Shown: positions 22,391-33,236 of the stretch, piece by piece | Numbering within the stretch: position 1 is the stretch's first letter | How the letters are laid out: each line of letters begins with the position of its first letter | The notes under the pieces: generated by a model | What the model saw: the letters and a program-made list of their open reading frames with translations, nothing else | Database searches by the model: none | Told to the model about the DNA's origin: nothing | Made by a program: the position numbers and the translations under genes | Assembly (NCBI RefSeq): GCF_954871325.1 | Contig: NC_088777.1 | Location: 25,397,366 to 25,461,365 of the forward strand | From: Gordionus sp. m RMFG-2023 | Lineage: Eukaryota > Nematomorpha > Gordioida > Chordodea > Parachordodidae | DNA: 64,000 nucleotides | Direction: 5' to 3'

Positions 22391-23269
22391 ATGAGAATAT
22401 CACTGATGAATGTTGTTATAAAATATGTATTAGTTGTGTCTAATTGCATTCTATTTATTGGAGGTATTGGATTATTAGTACTTGGCGCCTTAACATTTAA
22501 TATTGATAAAATTCTAAATATAATTCCCAATGTCAATTCGTTATCACAAACCACATATATAATCATTATAACTGGCAGTATAATAGTAATTGTCTCATTT
22601 TTAGGATGCTGCGGAAGTTTATTTGAACGAAAATGGATGATAGGCTTATATATAATAATTATGTTATTGCTGACAATTTTTCTAATGATTGGTGATGGTA
22701 TGAGATTTTTCGGAAGAATGCATTTAGGAGAAAATATTAGGAGCTTTTTAAATGATTCTCTAGAAAATACTTATGGTATGGCTGGTAAAGAAATTTATAC
22801 AAATTTTTGGGATGAGATGCAATCAAAGTTTCATTGTTGCGGAGTCGATGAAGTAACAAAACCAGAATCTTACGATTTTTGGCAAACCAGTAAGTGGTAT
22901 AGTGAAATATTAAAAAATCATACTAATATAAATTTTCCGAAAATACAGAGTATATCAAATACCACAGGATTATGGAACAAAGGTTTAACAAAACCGCGGG
23001 ACCAAATAAAAACTTGGTTTGAGAAAATGGCTATTCAGTTACCTCAAAAAGTTCCGGATTCTTGTTGTTCAAAAGATATAAATGAAACATTAAGATATGA
23101 TTGTGTAAGGTTGAAAGAATTAGGCAACGCTCATTTATTTAAAGAAGGCTGTTTCAGAAAAATTTTTTCATTGATTGAGGGAAACATTTTTTCAAATCTA
23201 AGCTTGATTATATTATTTTTCATGGTTATTAGTATTATATTAGGAGTGTTATATTTACAAGATTTATAA
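22391..23269 (+). CDS. Tetraspanin family membrane protein
   Basis: The 292-residue protein has the complete tetraspanin plan: four membrane segments (about 12-36, 55-75, 83-101 and 267-288), a short first loop and a long second extracellular loop (about 106-266). The loop carries the family hallmark CCG (149-151), the second pair in PDSCC (222-226) and two more cysteines at 238 and 254, giving six for three disulfides. GCCG in the second membrane segment and the polar Asn/Asp residues also fit. Four N-glycosylation sequons (121, 176, 190, 231) lie in the loop. Such proteins organise membrane microdomains with integrins and other partners; the specific partner is unknown. The frame is one uninterrupted exon of normal length. 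The start at 22391 is the first ATG; Met6 (22406) also fits, since many tetraspanins begin just before a K-Y/F-x-L segment. It is the only intact host-type gene in the window, flanked by repeats on both sides. Confidence 0.92.
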   Translation: MRISLMNVVIKYVLVVSNCILFIGGIGLLVLGALTFNIDKILNIIPNVNSLSQTTYIIIITGSIIVIVSFLGCCGSLFERKWMIGLYIIIMLLLTIFLMIGDGMRFFGRMHLGENIRSFLNDSLENTYGMAGKEIYTNFWDEMQSKFHCCGVDEVTKPESYDFWQTSKWYSEILKNHTNINFPKIQSISNTTGLWNKGLTKPRDQIKTWFEKMAIQLPQKVPDSCCSKDINETLRYDCVRLKELGNAHLFKEGCFRKIFSLIEGNIFSNLSLIILFFMVISIILGVLYLQDL

Positions 23270-24170
23270 ATTAATCATAAAATTTAAGATTATTAATTTG
23301 AATTTAAATCAAATTTGAAGGTTATTATTAAATTATTCCATTCATTTTTTGTCCTTTTAATACATTAGATTATTAGATTTTTAAATATAAAATGGGACAG
23401 TTTAATATTTTGTGAGTAAGTGTAATGCAAATAATCCGAGATAAGAAATTTATCCATATACCATGGGGTAATTGGGAGGTCAGATCTTTAGCCATCATCT
23501 GATGAAATCTGATGAAAGGACACGAAGTTATAAGATATTAGGAATTCTAGCCTTTTCTAAGAATAGACTAAGAAGTTTATTTATTGATGGATGGTGCTGT
23601 TGAAAGCCTTGACTGACTTTTAATACAATTTAACCCATAAATTAAAATTGACTGGTAAGTTAGAATTCGGGTAACTATAAGGTAAGATGCCGCAACTTAG
23701 TCAATGGCCTGAGGTAACAGCTGTTCGTTAGTTAAGAGGTTCTCTAAGTTTTTTTTATCATTTTAAAAGAGTTCGAGGTCTACATAAGGAGATGATGATA
23801 AAATGGAATATGATTTTGAATTTAAGGGTAAAAAAAATGTTTTGGGGATTTATAATATCAGAAAAAACTGTATCCATCGAAATATTATTCTGCCATAGCA
23901 AAAGCCAGTCCAGCAAGTTACTATTCTGGGAGCCTATAGATATTAGCGAATTGTTAAATAGGCGGAGAGAGAGGAACGATGAGAGTGACAAGGTATGAAG
24001 GGATAAAAAGTTAATGCCAAACATACCAGGAAGTTAAGTTAATTTCCAAATGGATGGAATTAAATGAGATTAAAAAAATTTCCAAGAAGATTTTAAATAA
24101 AGTCTTTAAACGTTTGATAAATTTCAAGTAAAAAAGAGAGTACCAGAAAGAGATGTTAGAAAGGTTTGTA
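23270..24170. other. Region downstream of tetraspanin, unassigned
   Basis: About 900 bp of less extreme composition. Short open frames on both strands (for example 23792-23998) have no family resemblance that I can see. A trinucleotide-like repeat TCTGATGAAATCTGATGA occurs near 23495. It may hold the tetraspanin 3' UTR at its left end; no AATAAA signal is clear. Confidence 0.4.
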
Positions 24171-24171
24171 C

Positions 24172-25250
24172 TTTGTTTTATTTTTTACTTATACATATAT
24201 AGTTTATTTCAAGTAACAAAAAAAGATATATATTAATATAATACAAGATATATATAGTATTTTTTTATAGTAAAGTAATTAAAGGCAGGGTTGGCAAGTC
24301 GGTCAATTGACCGGTAAAATTCAGTCAAATTCAGTGGAGGAGTATTTGACCTGATCAAATACGGTCATATACTCTAAAAATATCCAAAGGAAAAATAAAT
24401 AAAAATATGTTTAAAAATGGGAAAAATGATATAAATACCAGGGTTGGCCAATCGGTCAATTGACCGGTCAAATTCAGTTAAATGACATGACCAGGTCAAA
24501 TACTCTAAAAAAATCAAAAGGAAAAATAATTAAAATTATGTTTAAAAAAGGGAAAAACGATATAAATACATGTGATCACAATGTTGCTTATTTTTTGGAT
24601 CCCCAATATCAAGAGAAGAATCTCACTAGTAGTGAATTTAATGAAGTATGTGATATAATTCAAGATTTACATTTAACAAGGTGGTGATGACTATAATATT
24701 TTAAATGATATAATTAATTTCAGAAACAAAAACAGCATGTTTAATAGCAAATTATATGGAAAGTAATAGTTTCCACAATTCCGACCTCAAGTTAATATAT
24801 TTTTCCATCATGCCCATTAAGAGACTAACAATTCCTAGTTCTACTTCTTCTTTAGAAAGAAATAGGTCGATTTGGTTTAATATTCTTATGAAAATGAAAA
24901 TCAATTGAAGATCTAATATATCAGAAAAATTTATTAAAAAATATTAAAGAAAATGATAATATTGAATAATCAGAACAACTTGCTACGGAGATCTAAACGT
25001 TAGGTATTGAATGACAATGAATTTTGAAAAATTAATATTATAGATTCATTTTACTATTATTTTCAAAATAAAGTTAATATTGACTTTAAAAAAATATGAT
25101 TGAATTTGATCATATTTGACCGTATTTGACCATATTTGACCGGTCAAATATCGCTCAATTGACCGAAACATATTTGACCGGTCAAATGCACAACCCTGAT
25201 TAAAAATATTTTAAAAATAAAATTAAAATAAAGAAAATAAAAGTAATAGA
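24172..25250. repeat. AT-rich dispersed repeat, split by a hAT element
   Basis: The segment 24172-24285 (TTTGTTTTATTTTTTACTTATACATA...) plus 25199-25250 (AAAATAAAATTAAAATAAAG...AAGTAATAG) matches the uninterrupted sequence at 32318-32478. The hAT at 24286-25198 therefore inserted into an existing repeat; the second copy shows the approximate empty site. The repeat lies next to gypsy fossils in both places and may belong to their LTR or leader. Confidence 0.6.
24286..25198 (+). mobile_element. hAT element, 0.9 kb, with transposase C-terminal relic
   Basis: The ends are CAGGGTTGGCAAGTCGGTC and, from the right, CAGGGTTGTGCATTTGACC. The subterminal regions are packed with TTTGACCGGTCAAAT palindromes and TCAATTGACCGG words, typical of transposase-binding regions. 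The flanks ATTAAAGG and ATTAAAAA agree in six of eight positions, an ageing 8-bp hAT duplication. Inside, 24571-24687 reads AYFLDPQYQEKNL followed by CDIIQDLHL, and 24815-24960 reads PIKRLTIPSSTSSLERNRS followed by W and a helical stretch; the latter is the SS-x-x-ERN motif at the start of the hAT dimerisation domain. The catalytic part is missing. A second, internal copy of the left end starts near 24440, so the left end is duplicated. Confidence 0.85.
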
Positions 25251-25254
25251 TAGA

Positions 25255-26831
25255 CAAAAGCTCTAAGGACATATGGACCATATCTACACATAAGTACTTC
25301 AGATTCAAGACTATTATTTGGTCTCAAAACTTCTTCTGCAATATTTAAAAAGACCATGGAATAAATATTTGGAGATATGAAGGAAGTGATATTTTATATT
25401 GATGATCTTTTAATAACGGGTGAGAACGACGAATTACATATAGAAAGGATATAAAAAGAAGAAAGGATATAAAAAGAAGAAAGGGTATAAAAAGAAGAAA
25501 GAATATAAAAAGTTTTAGAAAGAATATTGAAATGTGGTCTCACACCCAATTTTGCAAAAAGGGTATTCATGCATACCAACATCAGATTTTTAAGACATGA
25601 CATAGGCAGAAGATATACACCCTAGTCGAGATAAAATTAACGCTAAAATCAACATGCCAGATCCAAAATATTATGATGAACTTTCTACATTATTAGGAAT
25701 GGCAAGTTACTACAGAAAATTTTTGAACAATTTTGCATACCTAGCATACCCACTATACAAAATAGTCAATAAAGAAAAATGGAAATCTGAAGCTAAACAT
25801 GCTAAAAGTTTTAATGAAATAAAGACATTAATTTGTCAACCTCCTATGTTTTATTTCACAAACTTATCTATAGGAATAGATGCTGACGCATCCAAACGTG
25901 GACTAATAGCAGTACTTTTTACACAGAAGGGGACGGAAATAAAAAATCAGCCTTTGCATCAAGAACGCTATTGAAGATAAACTACACAAATATTAAGAAA
26001 GAGAGGCTCTAGCCATAATATTTGCCATCAAGAGATTTCAAGAATATCTCATAGGGACAAAATTTACAATGGTCACTGACTTTTAACCCTTGATTTACAT
26101 CTTCGCCAAAGGTTTAAAAAAAATGCTAAATTGTAAATGCGATTACAAAAATGGAATATATTAATGGGAGCTTATGATTTCAAAATAATTCATAGAGCGG
26201 GAAAATACAACAGAGTTCCTAACTGTTTATCACGATTGCCACTTGTTGTAAATGATGAAACTATCGATAATATAGTTACTGATACTACAAAAAATGATTT
26301 ATGGGACATTCCGATAAATTTTAATAAAGTATTAGATGAAACACAAAAAGAAAAAGAAATGTGGAATTATTAACGATATAAGAATAGGTGATGGTATAAA
26401 GAATAAATCGTAACAAAAACATGAATTAAATATCATAAACAATTGCTTATTTAATGAAAATAGAATTTTGATTCCTGTAGTCATCATAAGAAAAACAATG
26501 TTTCGAGAATTAAATATGGGACTATTGGGTTGTGGAATAATCAAAGCATTAACTAAGGATTAAATGTAAAATATGAACATTTGAAAGAACATTACACGTG
26601 ACCTTTTTTCAAAAATATTGGTTAATAATTAGATCGTATAGTAAATTTCCAATAATAACTCGGGTTAAATCACTCAGAACAAAAATTACTTTAAAAGAAC
26701 TAATGAAAACAATTTGTATTTTTGGGATACCTGAAGAAATTGTGACGGACAATGGCATGACACAAGCTAGTCGTATAAAAAAATTTGCAATGAACATGCA
26801 ATAAAACATACCATGACTGCAGCTTATCATC
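25255..26831 (+). mobile_element. Ty3/gypsy-type pol fossil, first part (RT, RNase H, integrase)
   Basis: This fossil shows, in order, the end of a reverse transcriptase with a YIDDLL-type active site (about 25397-25420), the connection domain (LLGMASYYRKFL, about 25693-25728), RNase H (IGIDADASKRGL) with its NRVPNCLSRLP end segment near 26209, and the integrase core with GIPEEIVTDNG near 26724. The order RT-RNase H-integrase identifies the Ty3/gypsy group. It is broken in several places. A 3.6-kb inverted-repeat element (26832-30449) is inserted in the integrase region; the fossil continues beyond it. Confidence 0.85.
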
Positions 26832-29800
26832 TAGTGTTGTTAATTGGTTGGTTGTATAAAACCAAGACCTGGGGTTTTGGTCTAAAAATCGACTAAACCA
26901 GCTCTGAGCACGAACCCCGAGCACAGACCCTTGGCTCAGACCCGTGGTCGGACCCTTGATTCAGACCCGTGGTTCAGACCCTTGGTTAAGATCCGGGGTT
27001 GTTTTTATTGTTAGATAATATAGCCCTGCAAGCAAGTCAGTTTCGGGATAAAAAAATTTATATCTGGTCGAGTTATGGTTTAATTTAAAAAATCCAAAAT
27101 TATAGTTTACTGAGAATAAACGAAAGAAGACAAATACTATAAAATTTAATATAGAAATTAAAATGCTTTTTATTTAAATAAATTTAAATATTTTCAGACT
27201 CAGGGCTAAAGAAAGGAGGAAGGTGCTAGTAGTGCCTAAAAATCAATTGGTATATATCAATAACTGAGATAGGGTTTTAGAATAAGTTACAATGGGCTAA
27301 GGCTAAATAAAAATTTAATTTGCATAGCCTCTACTTGGGTAGAGTAAACATGTTTTTTTAATCACAGTTTGTGTGATTTTGTAGCGAAATATACAAAAAT
27401 GAAATTTTTATAAGGAAAACTAAAAAAAATTTTAAACCTTATTTATTAATTTTATTCTAATTATAAATAAAAAAGCTTTATTATTTTATTCTACATTGAT
27501 CACAATAGTGTTGTTAAAAAGCCTGATTTGGGTCGATATCTTAAAACGGCTCGATTAATATTTTAGCTAAAATAATTTTATGTAAGTATTCATATTTGGC
27601 AAATTCAGAGCTTTGAGCAAAAGCTTTATATAATTATTAGTGTACGGTTACTTACGCATCTTCAACTAAACTTTTATGGGATTTATAATTCTTGAGTGAG
27701 CCGTTATAGCTAAAAATTCAAGCATTAATAACATTGGTGTGAATGTGAATAGCAAAACAATACATGTAGGTTGGTGCTTCAACATATACTATTTTTTTCC
27801 CACATAAATTAAAACAACTCAAAACAATTTTTACTGAATTCCCAAAAGTTCATTTTAGGTAAAAATTTTAATTTTCATAATTAAATCGCTCAGATTTTAA
27901 CTATTTTTATATTATTAAGTGTATAAGGAAGATTTTTACAGTATTAAAATTAATCATGAAAGGTAATGAAAATATTTTGTGAATGCTATTATCCATCAAG
28001 GTTCTTTGGTCTAACTAATTGCTAGGAAGATTGGGAGGGGAGGGTTGTAAAAACCTTCTCTATTGCTAAAGAGTATTAAATTAAAGCTGATTAAATTTTT
28101 TTTATTTAATTCATTAAATTCACTTAAGAACGAGTATAAATATATTTATTTTTTAAATAAATTAAATAAATATATATATTAATATTACAATAGAATACAA
28201 ATACAATATTAAAAATTAATATTTTCATTTTTTCTAATATCATAAACAGGATCAGGATTCAGGAATATATCCTGCTTGTAGTTGTGGATATAGATTTCAT
28301 CATATAATACCATCCCTAAAAAATATTTAAATATAAAATTATTTATAATATATTTAGAAAAATGAATTATTTATTAAAAAATAAATAACAACTATAAAAT
28401 GAAAATTAATAATATTTTTATTCCTATATTTAGTAGCAGAGAGAAGCTTATGGAGAGGGGGGGGAGTATTTTTCGTAATAAAAAAAATTATTTTAAGGAA
28501 ACATAAAACTTCCGTTTTTTAAAGAAATTGTGTATTATTTAACATTTATAAAGTCTTCCAGTTCAAGTTAAAAGTTTTTATAAATTGCAAATTATTTTTA
28601 TTATTTCTCCAAACAAAATAAAAATATTTTTATATGGATGGTTTTTTTATCGACAACACAATAGTAATTATAAATAAATTCTGTGGCCACTATGGCGAGG
28701 GTGAGGAGGGGTATATTTACAGAATAAAACTTTTTATAAATATTTTTTTTAAAGATATTGTATATTATTATTTTATTACATTATGTGATTATTTTTTTAC
28801 AATCTGTATTTAAACACACGCTATAAGAAATTATAATAATATTTCAAAAAATTATTTTTTATTTTAATAAAGTATCATACATATATCTGAAATATGAAAA
28901 ATATAATATCTTTCATAAAAAAGTTAAAGAATAAAAAAAAGTATTTTATTTCCTATATACAAGTGTTGTGTTGTTGTGAAAAACATAAAATTATTTTCTT
29001 TGTAAAAATAATTAAAACTTAGATGCCTAACTATATTTTATAAAAATATATACTACATTTTCCAAATTTTGTTCTTGAGTCCGTTTTCAGTACGATTTGT
29101 ATTTGTACCATCACCATTTTTGAGATATTCAATAAATATATATAACTTAGTTTAAAATATGATTTTCGAAATAAATAATAAAGATAAAAATTAATTTAGA
29201 GAATCATCTTTAAGAAATTTTTAAAAAACTAGATAAATTGAAATTCGATTAAATTATTGAAGAAAATATAAATTATTTACAAAAATATTTTCATTCCCTT
29301 TCATGATTAGTTTTAATGCTGTAAAAATCTTCCTACTGCACTTTAATATAAAAATAGTTGAAATCCGACCGATTCAATTATGAAAATTAAAATATTTACC
29401 TAAAATGAACTTTTGGGAATTCAGTAAAAATTGTTTTGAGTTGTTTTAATTTATGTGGGGAAAAAATAGTATATGTTGAAGCACCAACCTACATGTATTG
29501 TTTTGCTATTCACATTCACACCAATGTTATTAATGCTTGAATTTTTAGCTATAACGGCTCACTCAAGAATTATAAATCCCATAAAAGTTTAGTTGAAGAT
29601 GCGTAAGTAACCGTACACTAATAATTATATAAAGCTTTTGCTCAAAGCTCTGAATTTGCCAAATATGAATACTTACATAAAATTATTTTAGCTAAAATAT
29701 TAATCGAGCCGTTTTAAGATATCGACCCAAATCAGGCTTTTTAACAACACTATTGTGATCAATGTAGAATAAAATAATAAAGCTTTTTTATTTATAATTA

Positions 29801-30449
29801 GAATAAGATTAATAAATAAGGTTTAAAATTTTTTTTAGTTTTCCTTATAAAAATTTCATTTTTGTATATTTCGCTACAAAATCACACAAACTGTGATTAA
29901 AAAAACATGTTTACTCTACCCAAGTAGAGGCTATGCAAATTAAATTTTTATTTAGCCTGAGCCCATTGTAACTTATTCTAAAACCCTATCTCAGTTATTG
30001 ATATATACCAATTGATTTTTAGGCACTACACCTTCCTCCTTTCTTTAGCCCTGAGTCTGAAAATATTTAAATTTATTTAAATAAAAAGTATTTTAATTTT
30101 TATATTAAATTTTATAGTATTTGTCTTTTTTCGTTTATTCTCAGTAAACTATAATTTTGGATTTTTTAAATTAAACCATAACTCGACCAGATATAAATTA
30201 TTTTATCCCGAAACTGACTTGCTTGCAGGGCTAAATTATCTAACAATAAAAACAACCCCAGATCTTAACCAAGGGTCTGAACCACGGGTCTGAACCAAGG
30301 GTCCGATCACGGGTCTAAACCAAGGGTCCGATCACGGGTCTGAGAACCAAGGATCCGATCACGGGTCTGAACCAAGGGTCTGTGCTCCGAGCAGGCCTGA
30401 GCACAAAATTGGTTCGTAAATTTTACAACCAAGCAAATTAACAACACTA
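26832..30449. mobile_element. 3.6-kb long-TIR element nested in gypsy fossil
   Basis: The ends read TAGTGTTGTTAATTGG and, from the right, TAGTGTTGTTAATTTG. The inverted arms are very long: about 26832-27985 and 29275-30449, matching nearly base for base over most of their length. Each arm has subterminal tandem repeats of GACCCTTGG/CAGACCCGTGG type (left 26920-27000, right 30245-30385; more copies on the right). The loop of about 1.3 kb is AT-rich without coding but holds a GTACAAATCG-family piece at 29085-29215. An ATC triplet at both junctions is the only possible target duplication. It is non-autonomous; the superfamily is uncertain. A related single end lies at 61645-61732. Confidence 0.85.
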
Positions 30450-31242
30450 ATCAAGAGTCTAATGGATAGGTAGAAAAAATGGTGGGAACATTTAAAATGA
30501 ACATGAAAAGAAACAGGCATGAAAGAACACAGATATAGATATAGCGCTGGAAAGATTTTTATTCTAATATCATAACACACCGAGCTGCACGACAGGCATA
30601 GAACCGAGTTAACTATTATCCTCGCACGACACCAAAATTAACTGGGACTTGTTAAAACCAGTCATGGGTCATGACAACAATAAAAACACCTAGCAGGGTA
30701 TTGATTAAAGGAGACAACGTGTGGTACAAGACGTTTTTTGAAAATAAATAGGACAGAAGTGTTGAAAAAGAAAGTGAGTTATTATACAGAACCAACACTG
30801 GATGCAAGATCATTAAAAGATACATCGACCAATAAGAAAGAGAACATGCTAGAAAATAGGTAATACTATAAACCACGAACCGATAAGGATTTTTAAAAGG
30901 GGAAGAGACGTAGAGAGGAATGAAAGACCGACAAGAGTAAAACGATTATCAAGTTATTTTGAAAATTATGTGATGAACTTGAATGAATATAAAAATAATT
31001 TGGAAGGATATATTATAAATAATATGCATAATTATTAAAAATATAAAACGCGAAATATAAAATGCAAATAAATTCGTATTAAAATGATAAATTCAATTCT
31101 TATTCTATTCTTATGGACGATTCGATTTTATTCTTAATTCTACCCAAGAGCATACAATCATTGATGATGATAACTATTGATAATGACAATTAATAGAAAG
31201 ATAGGACGAGAAGGCAAAATTAAAATAACTTAAAGAGAGAGA
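30450..31242 (+). mobile_element. Ty3/gypsy-type fossil, second part (integrase C-terminal region)
   Basis: The integrase relic resumes just after the nested element (NQESNG-type motif, then helical and basic sequence to about 30960), showing that 25255-26831 and 30450-31242 were one element before the insertion. The segment ends in a purine-rich stretch (AAAGAGAGAGA) immediately before TGTTACGAATG at 31243, the expected polypurine tract and LTR start. It is broken and old. Confidence 0.75.
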
Positions 31243-32590
31243 TGTTACGAATGAAATAATTGTATATTTATTATTTCACTAATATATTATTTTAATTAAT
31301 TTGTTCCACAAAAATATCATTATTACAATTAATATGTAAATCGAAAACATTATTTTTGTGATTTGCAGAAATGCGCTCTTGAAATCGATTTTGGTGAATT
31401 TATTATCTTGTGATAATTTTGTTAAAGTCGCTTATTCTTGGTATCGTGTATTTAAGATCTTCCAATGCAGGATTAACGTTATCTTTAAATTCGGCACGTA
31501 GCTTGAAACTCTCATCATCCTTAAACACTGTCTTTTAAGTGCTCAATCATTTTATCCTGAATCCATTTGTTTGGTTCTTTACCCACTATATCTATTCTAG
31601 AGTATGGTACTCTTCTTGCCGGTATTATTCTTGGTATGGCATCTTGCCTTAAACGAAGTTTAATGTTAGTTTTGTTAAAATTTTTTAGTCTTAATTCGTA
31701 ATTTCGTATAAGTTTAGTAAGTTTATCATTATAATAATCATCTATATTTCTTACAAATTTTTTAAAAATATTCTATAAGCATTTAGGCAAATTCTAACAA
31801 GTAAAGAACTCTTATCTATTGAAAATGATTACTTGAAAATTTTTAGTTATTCCTTGCGTTGTACCTAATATTTTAATTTGATTGCCGTCATAATCTGTTA
31901 ATTTTAAATTAAATTCCTTCACTTCAGTAACGTCTACAGGTATTATAGTAAATCTGGATTCTGTATCGGCCTGCATGATTGTTGTAAAATTGTTTAATTT
32001 CAAATATCTTATAATGCGTTGTTATCTTAGCCGTTAAAATCTTCAGTCATGTTATTAAGGATTATATTTAGTAAATCAAAATCTCTTTATCACTTTTAGT
32101 TTCATCAACCTCTTTGATATTAACTGTGTTAATCTTGTTGTCATATTCCATCTGATTTCTAATATTCAAATTATTTATGTTGTAGTCGTGATGTGATCTG
32201 TTATCATATGGTTGATTTGTATTTCTTCTTTAGTTTCTATTATTTTGACTTTTATGTGCTAAATTGTTGCAAGTTATTATTGAACCTTTGATTATACCTG
32301 TCAAAATTTCTTACACTTTGTTTTATTTCTTAACTTATACATAGATAGTTTAATTCAAATAATAAAATAAAATATATATTAATATAATAATAATCATGCT
32401 ATATATTTTTTTTAACGTAAAGTAATTAATATTACTTTGAAAAATAAAATTAAAATAAGGAAAATAAAAGTAATAGCCTTTCACAAAAATGATGTTTTTG
32501 TTAAACAAATTTAATAATAATATTTTTGTCGATCAAATCAATTAAATAATATATTAGAATAATAAATATACAATTATTTCATTCGTAACA
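31243..32590 (-). mobile_element. Head-to-head gypsy fossil ends, second copy on minus strand
   Basis: TGTTACGAATGAAATAATTG begins at 31243 on the + strand and again at 32590 on the minus strand, so two LTR-like starts face each other. Between them, minus-strand relics show a gag-like stretch (about 32150-32330), an aspartic-protease-like stretch (31812-32003) and the start of a reverse transcriptase (PARRVPYSR, near 31600). The piece stops near 31390, where the LTR-like sequence of the + strand fossil ends. Two related gypsy fossils have therefore been joined in opposite orientation. It is broken in several places. Confidence 0.65.
32318..32478. repeat. Second copy of the AT-rich repeat at 24172/25250
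   Basis: Uninterrupted copy containing TTTATTTCTTAACTTATACA and AAGTAATTAA, then AAAATTAAAATAAGGAAAAT. It is useful as the empty-site reference for the hAT at 24286-25198. Confidence 0.6.
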
Positions 32591-32599
32591 AGATTTATA

Positions 32600-33236
32600 G
32601 GACCATATAAACATGTGCAAATATAGGGGCTCTGATATGAGGGTGAATGTTTAAGATTGGATCAATGCTAAACAAGTTGTCAAATATTTTGGATATAGAT
32701 TTTTCAAAAGAAGGAATGTTAGATAAGAGTGCGTCCATAAGAGCTAAGTTTTTAAGTTCAATGGTTTTATAGTCATACAAAGATATTGTACTGTCATGTG
32801 GAAAACAGATTTCTTCTTAGTTCTGTTTAGGATGGATATATATTTTTTTAAATTGGTGACAATTCAGAAAATGTCTTCAAATATTGATAAGTAAAATATA
32901 ATATCTAATCTTTTCATTTATTTCAATTTATCAATTATCAAGTCTCTTTAATCTTAAAAATGTGATCATTTATGTCAAAAATTAATAATATAACAAAAAA
33001 TCAAAGGTAAGTTAGTAAATTGAATAAATTTGAATGTGGCATAATAAAAAATTAAAATTCCATTAAGTTACCCCGATATAAAAGAAACAATAAAAAAAAA
33101 TTAATTTTAGGTTAATCCAATTTATATATAAAATAATAATAAAAAATAAAAGTTAATTTAAAGTAAAATAACAGTTTTACAAATTAAGCCGAATGATAAA
33201 AAATGCTAAATAAAATGTTAATCTAAATTACTTAAT
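32600..33236. other. Unassigned AT-rich DNA
   Basis: No recognisable gene. One short minus-strand frame (32595-32780) has no family features. Confidence 0.5.

Noticed and set aside
26832-30449. CACTA (EnSpm) assignment for the long-TIR element
   Set aside because: The ends read TAGTG...CACTA, the opposite polarity to CACTA elements, which begin CACTA and end TAGTG. A 3-bp ATC at the junctions is not enough.
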